Source of the DNA: Actinomycetota bacterium
Lineage (GTDB): Bacteria > Actinomycetota > Acidimicrobiia > IMCC26256 > VFJJ01
Length of the DNA: 64,000 nt
NCBI GenBank assembly: GCA_009886115.1
Contig: VFJJ01000026.1
Location: forward strand, 1 to 64,000
Direction: 5' to 3'
Shown: one piece after another, positions 25,585 through 32,563 of the stretch
Numbering within the stretch: position 1 is the first letter of the stretch
How the letters are laid out: every line of letters starts with the position of its first letter
Made by a program: the position numbers and the translations under genes
The notes under the pieces: generated by a model
Told to the model about the DNA's origin: nothing
The model's input: only the letters and a program-made list of their open reading frames with translations
Databases searched by the model: none

Positions 25585-26493
25585 ATGAGCTACGGCATGG
25601 TCCAGCAGGCGGGTGGCTCCACCGGCGATGAGTACACGGTGGTGCTGATCGACGAGCCGGCCCCCGGCGTTCGGCGGGTGACCCTCAACCGTCCCGACAA
25701 GCGCAACGCGCTCAACCATGCGCTGCGCGGCGACGTGCTCCGGGCGCTGCGCGAGGGCGACGCCGACCGCGACGTCCGCGTGCAGATCGTGCGGGGTGCG
25801 GGTCCGAGCTTCTCGGCCGGATACGACCTCGGCGGGGGCAACGAGGGCCTCGACCTTCCCTTCTACACGGCAGGGGGGCTCGGGCAGTGGCCCCGTCACG
25901 TGACCGAGGGCTGGATGAGCATCTGGGACCTGGCCAAGCCCGTCATCGCCCAGGTGCACGGCTACTGCCTCGCCGGCGGCTCGGAGCTGGCGACGTGTTG
26001 TGACCTCGTGTACGTCGCCGACGACGCCAAGATGGGCTACCCGGCCGTGCGTTTCGGTGTGCCCGACATGCATTTCCACGCCTGGTTCATGGGCATGCGG
26101 ACGGCGATGGAGATGATGATCACCGGCGACTCGATCTCGGGGACAGAGGCCGTGAGGCTGGGATGGGCCAACCGTTCGTTCCCGGTCGACGAGCTCGAGG
26201 CCGGCGTGCTCGAGGTCGCCACCCGCGTCGCGCAGATCGAGCCCGAGCTGGTGCAGCTCAACAAGCGCGTCGTGCACCGCCAGATGGAGATCATGGGCAT
26301 CCGTGACGGCATCCGGGCCGGCACCGAGCTGTGCGCACTCGGGACCCAGACCCAGGCCATGGCCCGGTTCATCGAGAGCATGCAGACCAAGGGGCTCACC
26401 GCCACGTTGTCGGAGCGCGATGCTCCGTTCGGCGACTACCGCACGAGCCACGGCCACGACGACGCGTCCGCCGCCGGCGATGCCTCACTCTGA
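25585..26493 (+). CDS. Enoyl-CoA hydratase-family protein without the usual catalytic glutamate
   Basis: A 302-residue crotonase, paralogous to the gene at 4166: RRVTLNRPDKRNALNHALRG, FSAGYDLGGG, VHGYCLAGGSELATCCDL and MMITGDSISGTEA. The segment where hydratases carry their acid reads MGYPAVRFGVPDMHFHAWF, so again no Glu and no Gly-Gly. GGGGAGAG precedes ATG 25585. The gene is bracketed by two copies of the family B palindrome (71 bp upstream and 4 bp downstream). The reaction is unknown; it may be a hydrolase or isomerase variant. Confidence 0.86.
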   Translation: MSYGMVQQAGGSTGDEYTVVLIDEPAPGVRRVTLNRPDKRNALNHALRGDVLRALREGDADRDVRVQIVRGAGPSFSAGYDLGGGNEGLDLPFYTAGGLGQWPRHVTEGWMSIWDLAKPVIAQVHGYCLAGGSELATCCDLVYVADDAKMGYPAVRFGVPDMHFHAWFMGMRTAMEMMITGDSISGTEAVRLGWANRSFPVDELEAGVLEVATRVAQIEPELVQLNKRVVHRQMEIMGIRDGIRAGTELCALGTQTQAMARFIESMQTKGLTATLSERDAPFGDYRTSHGHDDASAAGDASL

Positions 26494-27712
26494 GCCCAAC
26501 TGTCAGCGTGGGTCCCCGGATACGGGGCGCCACGCTGACAGTTGCAGGACCAGTGCCAAGGCCAGCCGGTTCCCTGAGTCGGTGATTCGCGAGACGACCC
26601 GTCTCGCGATCGCCGCTGGGGCGGTGAACCTCGGCCAGGGCTACCCCGACTTCGCCTGCCCCCAGGTCCTCAAGGATGCAGCCAAGGTGGCCATCGACGA
26701 CGACGTCAACCAGTACACGATCACCTGGGGCATCCCCGAGCTGCGCCAGGCCATCGCCGCCAAGACAGCGCGCACCTACCCCGGCTGGAGTCCCGATCCA
26801 CAGACCGAGATGGTCGTCACCTGCGGCGCCCAGGAGGCGATGATCGCCGCGCACCTCGGGCTGCTCGATCCCGCCGACGAGGTGATCACCTTCGAGCCCT
26901 GGTACGAGTCGTACGGCCCGCACTCGATCATGACGGGCACCACACTCAAGGTCGTCACGCTCCACGAGCCCGACTGGACCTTCGACGAGGCCGAGCTGCG
27001 GGCCGCGTTCGGGCCCCGGACCCGAGCCGTGATCGTCAACACCCCCAACAACCCGACCGGCAAGGTGTTCACCCGCTCGGAGCTGGCGCTCATCGCCGAG
27101 CTGTGCAACCGGTGGGACGCCCTCGTGTTCTCCGACGAGATCTACGAGCACATCCACTACCTGGGCCCTGGGGCTCACGTCCCCCCGGCCACCGTCGACG
27201 GCCTCGAAGACCGCACGGTCACGATCAACTCGATGTCGAAGAGCTACGCCGTCACCGGCTGGCGGGTGGGTTGGGCGATCGCGCCCGCGGCGCTGATGGA
27301 CGGGGTCCGGAAGGCTCACGACTTCCTGTCGATCAACGCCCCGGCGCCCTTGCAGCAGGCGGGGATCGTGGCGATGAACCTTCCCCCGTCGTACTACGAC
27401 CGGCTGGCCATCGACTACCAGGAGCGCCGCGACTTCCTTTGCGCCGCGCTGGCCGACGTCGGTTTCGGCGTGCGACCCCCCGATGGGGCCTACTACGTGA
27501 TGGCCGACACCACGAAGATCGACCCGGCCGGTGATGACGTGGCCCTGTCGCTTCGGCTCATCAACGAGATCGGTATCGGCGCCGTGCCCGGTTCCTCGTT
27601 CTACGCCGACCGGGCAACCGGCCTGGCCGCCCGCAAGATCCGCTTCGCCTACCCCAAGAAGATGGAGACGCTGCAGCTGGCCGCCGAGCGCCTGGCCCGA
27701 CTGGCCTGCTGA
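26480..27712 (+). CDS. Class I/II PLP-dependent aminotransferase
   Basis: A fold-type I aminotransferase: VNLGQGYPDFACP, YTITWGIPELRQAIAAK, TCGAQEAMIAAHLG, NTPNNPTGKVF, VFSDEIYEH, and the PLP lysine in NSMSKSYAVTGWR, the pattern of kynurenine, methionine or aspartate-type aminotransferases. The true start is uncertain. ATG 26480 overlaps the crotonase end by 14 bp and would translate the family B palindrome. GTG 26582 gives a protein beginning VIRETTRLA, which omits the conserved residues SRFPES. No other start lies between. The coordinates use ATG 26480. The active-site lysine is residue 254 on that numbering. Confidence 0.85.
   Translation: MPHSEPNCQRGSPDTGRHADSCRTSAKASRFPESVIRETTRLAIAAGAVNLGQGYPDFACPQVLKDAAKVAIDDDVNQYTITWGIPELRQAIAAKTARTYPGWSPDPQTEMVVTCGAQEAMIAAHLGLLDPADEVITFEPWYESYGPHSIMTGTTLKVVTLHEPDWTFDEAELRAAFGPRTRAVIVNTPNNPTGKVFTRSELALIAELCNRWDALVFSDEIYEHIHYLGPGAHVPPATVDGLEDRTVTINSMSKSYAVTGWRVGWAIAPAALMDGVRKAHDFLSINAPAPLQQAGIVAMNLPPSYYDRLAIDYQERRDFLCAALADVGFGVRPPDGAYYVMADTTKIDPAGDDVALSLRLINEIGIGAVPGSSFYADRATGLAARKIRFAYPKKMETLQLAAERLARLAC
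26497..26544. repeat. 48-bp palindrome, family B copy 2, overlapping a reading frame
   Basis: Perfect 14-base arms (CAACTGTCAGCGTG and its complement) enclose CCCCGGATACGGGG. It lies between the crotonase stop and the conserved part of the aminotransferase and is open in the aminotransferase frame, where it would encode PNCQRGSPDTGRHADSCR. Confidence 0.9.
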
Positions 27713-27714
27713 GC

Positions 27715-28305
27715 TCAGCGGCGGGGCGCCTGGATCATCGAGGCCGGGGTGGGGTCGATGTTGCCGGCCCGGTCGATGGCCCGCACCTCGATCGGGAGAT
27801 CGGCGAGCGCAATGGTGACAACGGATTCGCACCTGACCCAGCGGCCCACCTTCACGACCTTGCACTGGAACGTCGAGCCCCGCTCGTTCGACGAGAGCGT
27901 CAGACGGAGCTTCCCGGCGGGGTCGATCCGGCCCGTGACCGAGGTGTCGGGCGCCGTCAGGTCGATGGTCCAGCTGTGGGTGGCGGTCAGGCTGCCGCCG
28001 ACGGAGTCGGACGAGAAGACCTCGAACGTGTGCCGACCGGCAGCCAGCCCGGAGTAGGTCATCGTCGTCGGATCGCAGACCTCGGTCGGGGCTGCGTCGA
28101 GGTGGCAGATCGCCCTCGTGCCGCCGTGCAGGTCGTAGGCGAACGTCGCCGTGGTGGAGCTCGTGATCGACGGAGGAGCCTGGGTGAAGGTGGGGGTCGG
28201 GTGCTGTCCACCGGCGCCGGCCGGCCCGGCGGCGAGTGCGAAGCTCGCCACCGCAGCGAAGCTGGCGGTGAGGACAATCAGGGAGCGGGCGGGCTTGCGG
28301 ATCAT
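27715..28305 (-). CDS. Secreted Ig-like domain protein, copy 1
   Basis: A 196-residue protein with a Sec-type signal peptide (MIRKPARSL, a hydrophobic run, then an AGA-type cleavage site near residue 35). The mature part holds two short beta-rich Ig-like modules. The first has CHLDAAPTEVC and TYSGLAAGRHTFEVF, and the second has TFQCKVVKVGRWVRCE and ends RAIDRAGNIDPTPAS. This is the pattern of bacterial Ig-like repeats in surface proteins. Each module has two cysteines that could form a disulfide. AAGGAG precedes the ATG. It is a tandem duplicate of the gene at 28573 and convergent with the aminotransferase with a 2-bp gap. No enzyme motif or anchor; function unknown. Confidence 0.8.
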   Translation of the reverse strand: MIRKPARSLIVLTASFAAVASFALAAGPAGAGGQHPTPTFTQAPPSITSSTTATFAYDLHGGTRAICHLDAAPTEVCDPTTMTYSGLAAGRHTFEVFSSDSVGGSLTATHSWTIDLTAPDTSVTGRIDPAGKLRLTLSSNERGSTFQCKVVKVGRWVRCESVVTIALADLPIEVRAIDRAGNIDPTPASMIQAPRR

Positions 28306-28372
28306 GGCGGATCTCCTTGGTCGTGACGCCGTGTGGTGACGAGGGGTACGGCCACCACGCCTGCCGACGTTG

Positions 28373-28384
28373 GGGGATGTCCCC
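28373..28384 (-). promoter_or_regulatory. Candidate operator palindrome upstream of Ig-like copy 1
   Basis: GGGGATGTCCCC lies exactly 68 bases before the start codon at 28305 and is embedded in a longer stretch (GTTGGGGGATGTCCCCGTCC) that is identical upstream of the second copy. The short arms GGGGA/TCCCC fit a dimeric regulator site or a core promoter element. Confidence 0.4.
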
Positions 28385-28477
28385 GTCCTTGCCCGCGTGG
28401 AGACGGGGATCGCGAGCACGTCAGCGACGCTCAGCCCCGGGGTGCCGAGTGATGCCTCACCCGGCTCGCGAACGCGA

Positions 28478-28511
28478 ACGGATCGACGGCACCGAGGCGC
28501 CGTCGATCCGT
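28478..28511 (-). terminator. Stem-loop downstream of Ig-like copy 2
   Basis: Perfect 12-base arms (ACGGATCGACGG and its complement) with a 10-base loop lie about 60 bases past the stop of the leftward gene at 28573. There is no T-run, as is common in actinobacteria, so the terminator role is inferred. Confidence 0.45.
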
Positions 28512-28572
28512 CATCGCTGAGGCTCGGGTCTTGGATGACCCGTTGGCTCAACGAGCTCGTAACTTCGCGCTT

Positions 28573-29160
28573 TCAGCGGCGGGGCGCCGTGGTCATCGAG
28601 GCCGGGGTGGGGTCGATGTTGCCGGCCCGGTCGATCGCTCGAACCTCGATCGGCAGATCGCCGACCGCAATGGTGATCACCGACTCGCAGCGGACCCAGC
28701 GGCCCACCCGCACCAGCTTGCACTGGAACGTCGAGCCCCGCTCGCTCGACGAGAAGGTCAGACGGAGCTTCCCGGCGGGGTCGACCCTGCTCGTGATGGT
28801 CGAGTTCGGCGCTGTGAGGTCGACGGTCCAGGTGTAGGCGCTCGCCGCACTGGTCGTCTCGAGTGTCGTGGCCCAGACCTCGAAGGTGTGCGATCCGGCG
28901 GCCAGCCCGGAGAGGCTCGTCGAACCGTCGCAGTCGGACACCGATGCCCCGTCGAGACGGCAGATCCCGAACACGTTGCCCAGGTCGTAGGTGAACGTGG
29001 CCGTGGTCGAGCTCGTGACGGGGGGCGGGGTGCTGGTGAACCTGGGCGCCAGCGGTGGTGGCGAGGTCGCGCCGGCCGGGCCGGCAGCGAGCGTGAAGGT
29101 TGCGAAGGCGCTGAGGCCGGCGATGAGGACGGACAGGGAGCGGGCGGGCTTGCGGATCAT
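28573..29160 (-). CDS. Secreted Ig-like domain protein, copy 2
   Basis: A 195-residue paralogue of the adjacent gene. The signal peptide begins with the same nine residues (MIRKPARSL) and ends in AAGPAGA. The last 70 residues are almost identical (GKLRLTFSSSERGSTFQCK, then RAIDRAGNIDPTPASM). The middle module (TYDLGNVFGICRLDGAS, GLAAGSHTFEVW) has diverged strongly. Upstream sequences of both copies are also conserved over about 90 bp, so promoter and gene were duplicated together (about 855 bp apart). Secreted or cell-surface associated, with no enzymatic motif; function unknown. Confidence 0.8.
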   Translation of the reverse strand: MIRKPARSLSVLIAGLSAFATFTLAAGPAGATSPPPLAPRFTSTPPPVTSSTTATFTYDLGNVFGICRLDGASVSDCDGSTSLSGLAAGSHTFEVWATTLETTSAASAYTWTVDLTAPNSTITSRVDPAGKLRLTFSSSERGSTFQCKLVRVGRWVRCESVITIAVGDLPIEVRAIDRAGNIDPTPASMTTAPRR

Positions 29161-29227
29161 GGCGGATCTCCTTGGTCGTGATGCCGTGTGGTGATTGGGG
29201 GTACGGCTGCGGCGCCGGCATCCGTTG

Positions 29228-29239
29228 GGGGATGTCCCC
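29228..29239 (-). promoter_or_regulatory. Candidate operator palindrome upstream of Ig-like copy 2
   Basis: The same GGGGATGTCCCC as at 28373, again 68 bases before the ATG (29160). Flanking bases between the two copies have changed while this block has not, which suggests selection on it. Confidence 0.4.
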
Positions 29240-29338
29240 GTCCTTCACCACCTCGAATCGGGGACGACGGGGTCCACGGGCGGTGTCGGGGGCAGCGGCG
29301 TCCCGGCGGCCCAGCGGCCAGCGCGTAGCCTCGACACC

Positions 29339-30442
29339 ATGACCCTGCGCATCGATGGACGAGTGCTGCCTGTGGTGGGCAAGGCCCGCGTGTACGTGTG
29401 CGGGATCACCCCGTACGACACCACGCACCTCGGTCACGCGGCCACCTTCGTCTGGACCGACGTGGCCGTGCGGGTGTTGCGCCATCTCGGTGTGCCCGTC
29501 GAGGTGTGCCGCAACATCACCGACGTCGACGATCCGCTCATCGAGGAGGCCCGGCGCCGAGGTGTCGACTGGCGCTCGCTCGCCACACAACAGACCTACC
29601 GCTTCGAGGAGGACATGCGGCGGCTGGGGGTTCAGCGCCCCACCTACGAGCCCAAGTCCCACGATCACGTCGACGATGTCGTCACGCTGGCCGAGTCACT
29701 CATCACCGTGGGCGCCGCATACGCCAGGAACGGATCGGTGTTCTTCCGCGGCGCCGGCGTGGCCGAGCGGGCCGGGATCGACCGGGTCACGGCGCTGCGG
29801 ACCTCGGCGGCCCGGGGCGGTCGTCCCGACGATCCCGACAAGGACGATCCGCTCGACATGGCCGTCTGGCAGCGGTCGGAGCCGGGCGAGCCGTCGTGGG
29901 AGAGCCCTTGGGGTGCCGGTCGACCCGGATGGCACGCCGAGTGCACCGCGATGGCCCTGGCGAACCTGGGCACCGGGATCGACCTCCACGGTGGCGGCGC
30001 CGATCTGATCTTCCCCCACCACGCCTACGAAGCCGCCCTGGCCGAGGCCGTGACGGGCGTCGCCCCCTTCGCCCGGTCGTGGATGCACGTGGGCACCGTC
30101 TTGTACCGGGGCGAGAAAATCGCCAAGAGCACCGGGAACCTGGTGTTCGTGCACGACCTGCTCGAACGTTTCCCCGCCGAGGCCATCAGGCTGCTGATCG
30201 TCGACCGTGACTGGCGCGACCCCTGGGACTACCGCGAGGACGACCTGGCCGAGGCGGCCGAGCGGCTCCAGCGGCTCCGAGCGTTGGCGTCACGCGACGG
30301 CGGAGGCGCAGCCGAGCGGGCGACCGTCGTGGCCGTGGACGCGCTCTACGACGACCTCGATGCGCGTCGCGCCCTGGCGGTGGCGGCCGAGGCCGGCGGA
30401 TCGGCGCTCAAGACCGTCGGCGGGCTGCTCGGCGTCCTCTGA
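29339..30442 (+). CDS. mshC: MshC-like cysteine ligase (mycothiol synthesis) / CysRS paralogue
   Basis: A 367-residue class I synthetase-like protein. CGITPYDTTHLGHA is the MshC form of the HIGH region (cysteinyl-tRNA synthetase has CGPTVYD). The zinc ligands are the Cys of CGITPYD, Cys in WHAECTAMA, and His and Glu in FPHHAYEAALAEA. KIAKSTGN replaces KMSKS. It is shorter than CysRS and lacks the anticodon-binding domain, as expected for the enzyme that joins cysteine to GlcN-inositol. Mycothiol is the main thiol of many actinobacteria. It is divergent from the Ig-like genes and monocistronic. A short tRNA-independent CysRS-like paralogue remains possible. Confidence 0.72.
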   Translation: MTLRIDGRVLPVVGKARVYVCGITPYDTTHLGHAATFVWTDVAVRVLRHLGVPVEVCRNITDVDDPLIEEARRRGVDWRSLATQQTYRFEEDMRRLGVQRPTYEPKSHDHVDDVVTLAESLITVGAAYARNGSVFFRGAGVAERAGIDRVTALRTSAARGGRPDDPDKDDPLDMAVWQRSEPGEPSWESPWGAGRPGWHAECTAMALANLGTGIDLHGGGADLIFPHHAYEAALAEAVTGVAPFARSWMHVGTVLYRGEKIAKSTGNLVFVHDLLERFPAEAIRLLIVDRDWRDPWDYREDDLAEAAERLQRLRALASRDGGGAAERATVVAVDALYDDLDARRALAVAAEAGGSALKTVGGLLGVL

Positions 30443-30721
30443 GGGCAGGCTTGCGCCGCCGCTGCCGCCCGCCGCCCGGGTTCGGCGCGGGCTCAGGAGC
30501 GGCTGGGGCGCCTGCCGAGGTTCACGCTGGGCAGATCCACCCGGAACACCGCGTTGCTCGAGGCTGGCAACGAAGGTGCGGAACTCCTCCCGGGTGACGT
30601 CATCACTCGAGCGCCCCGGGACCGGCCCTTCGATGCCGGGTTTCGGTTCCGATTGGGGTGCCCTTGAGGGAGATGTCCGCAAAGGCCAGACCGCTTGGCG
30701 GCGATCCGGCAGTATGGGCGG
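30443..30721. other. Intergenic region between the MshC-like gene and the ABC exporter
   Basis: About 280 bases. On the minus strand a short frame (VTREEFRTFVASLEQRG) looks protein-like but has no convincing start, length or ribosome site and may be a gene relic. No palindrome or clear promoter is visible. The exporter's start could also be TTG 30695. Confidence 0.3.
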
Positions 30722-32563
30722 GTGTCCACCATCGTGCCCGACCCCGCGGAGCCCGCCGAGCCTGCCGAGCCTGCCGTCCGGCTGGTCCGGCGCGGGTTCG
30801 GTGTGGCCCGACGGCTCGTCGCGCTCGCTCCCAGACCGTTCGCGATCGCTGTGAGCGGGGCCGCGCTCTACGGCCTCTCGGTGGTGGCGGCTTCGTTCAC
30901 CCTGGGTCAGGTGGTCGATCACGTCATCGTGCCCCGGTTCGAGGAGGGATCGGTGGGGACGGCATCGATCGTGATCGCAGCGGTGGCCATCATCGGCGTG
31001 GGCATGCTCAAGGCCGCCGGCATCGTGACCCGGCGGGTCTTCGTCACGCGTGCTCACGCCACCATGGATGCGATCTTGCGGACCCGCGTGGTCGAGCACT
31101 ATCAGCGCCTCCCGTACTCGTGGCACCAGGCCCGTCCGACGGGCGAGCTGCTCGCTCACACCGACGCCGACGTGATGGCCGCAACGGCCATGGTGGCGCC
31201 GATGCCCTTCGCCAGCGGTGTCGTCGTGCTGTCGCTGGTCACCGCGGGGTGGATGGTCGTCGCCGACCCGTTCCTGGCGATCATCGGCGTCACCGTGTTC
31301 CCGGCCCTGTGGTTGCTGAACATCTACTACGAGCGCCGGGTCGAGGCTCCTGCCGAGCGTGCGCAGCGGCTCGTCGGCAACGTGTCGGCGGTCGCCCACG
31401 AGAGCTTCGACGGATATCTGGTCGTCAAGGCGCTCGGCGCCGAGCAGATCGAGACGCAACGGTTCCGAGAGGGTGTCGAGGATCTCCGTGACGCCCGCAT
31501 CACCGTCGCCCGCATGCGGGCCAGCTACGAGGCGGTGCTCGACGCCATCCCGGCCTTGGGCATCGTCGCACTGCTGGCGGTGGGCTCGTGGCGGCTCGAC
31601 CAGGGGGCGATCACCACCGGCACGATCGTCAGCTTCACCAACCTCTTCGGGCTGCTCACGTTCCCGCTGCGCATCGTGGGGTACGTGTTCGCCGAGATGC
31701 CCCGCTCGGTGATCGGATGGGAGCGCATCGACCGGGTGCTGAACCACGAGGCGCCCGATCATGCGCTGGCCGCGGGGCAGCGCACCCCAGCGACGACGGC
31801 GACGACGGCGACGACGATGGCCACCGACGCGCCGTGGGCGCTCGTGGTCGACGACCTGAGCTTCGGCTACGAGCCGGGCGAGACGGTGCTCGAGCGCGTG
31901 TCGTTGCGGGTGCCCGTCGGATCGACGGTGGCGATCGTGGGCTCGACCGGGAGCGGCAAGTCGACGTTGATGCTGTGCATCGCGGGGCTGCTCGAGCCCG
32001 GGAGCGGCCGCATCGTGTTCGGCGCCCCGGAAGGACGTCGGGGCGTGGCGCTGGCGTTCCAGGAGCCGTTCCTGTTCGGCGACACCGTGTCGGAGAACAT
32101 CCTGCTGGGGCTCGACCCCGGTGACGGCACGCTCGAGGACGCCGGTCGCCTGGCGCAGGCCCACGACTTCGTCACCGAGCTCGCCGACGGCTACGAGACC
32201 GAGCTCGGCGAGCGGGGAGCCACCCTCTCCGGTGGTCAGCGACAGAGGATCGCGCTGGCTCGCGCCCTGGCTCGCGCTCCGTCGCTCCTGCTGCTCGACG
32301 ACGCCACGTCGGCCGTCGACCCCACGACCGAAGCCCGGATCCTCGACGGGCTGGCCCGCAACCGTTCAGAGACCACGGTGATCATGGTGGCCACCCGGCC
32401 CTCGACGATCCTTCTGGCCGCCGAGATCGTGTACATCGACAACGGAACCGTGGTGGCCCAGGCCTCGCACCGCGAGCTGATGGCGCGTCACCCGAGGTAC
32501 GCGCAGCTCGTCCAGGCGTACGAGCACGACCGGCTCCCCGATGCCCGGGATCAGCCCGCATGA
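30722..32563 (+). CDS. ABC exporter subunit 1 (TMD-NBD half-transporter, degenerate catalytic site)
   Basis: About 613 residues: six predicted transmembrane helices followed by a nucleotide-binding domain. Walker A is GSTGSGKST (about 406), the signature is the canonical LSGGQRQR (about 501), but Walker B ends LLLLDDATSAVD, so Asp replaces the catalytic Glu, and the switch histidine is replaced in MVATRPST. These are the features of the degenerate-site half of heterodimeric exporters such as TM287/288. PAEPAEPAEP and TTATTATT are short tandem-repeat linkers. GTG 30722 was chosen over TTG 30695. The gene overlaps its partner by 4 bp. The substrate (drug, lipid or peptide) is unknown. Confidence 0.88.
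   Translation: MSTIVPDPAEPAEPAEPAVRLVRRGFGVARRLVALAPRPFAIAVSGAALYGLSVVAASFTLGQVVDHVIVPRFEEGSVGTASIVIAAVAIIGVGMLKAAGIVTRRVFVTRAHATMDAILRTRVVEHYQRLPYSWHQARPTGELLAHTDADVMAATAMVAPMPFASGVVVLSLVTAGWMVVADPFLAIIGVTVFPALWLLNIYYERRVEAPAERAQRLVGNVSAVAHESFDGYLVVKALGAEQIETQRFREGVEDLRDARITVARMRASYEAVLDAIPALGIVALLAVGSWRLDQGAITTGTIVSFTNLFGLLTFPLRIVGYVFAEMPRSVIGWERIDRVLNHEAPDHALAAGQRTPATTATTATTMATDAPWALVVDDLSFGYEPGETVLERVSLRVPVGSTVAIVGSTGSGKSTLMLCIAGLLEPGSGRIVFGAPEGRRGVALAFQEPFLFGDTVSENILLGLDPGDGTLEDAGRLAQAHDFVTELADGYETELGERGATLSGGQRQRIALARALARAPSLLLLDDATSAVDPTTEARILDGLARNRSETTVIMVATRPSTILLAAEIVYIDNGTVVAQASHRELMARHPRYAQLVQAYEHDRLPDARDQPA

Noticed and set aside
30443..30721. Small minus-strand gene (VTREEFRTFVASLEQRG region)
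   Set aside because: Protein-like for about 35 codons only, no ribosome site or convincing start, and it runs into the exporter gene. Noted as a possible relic.
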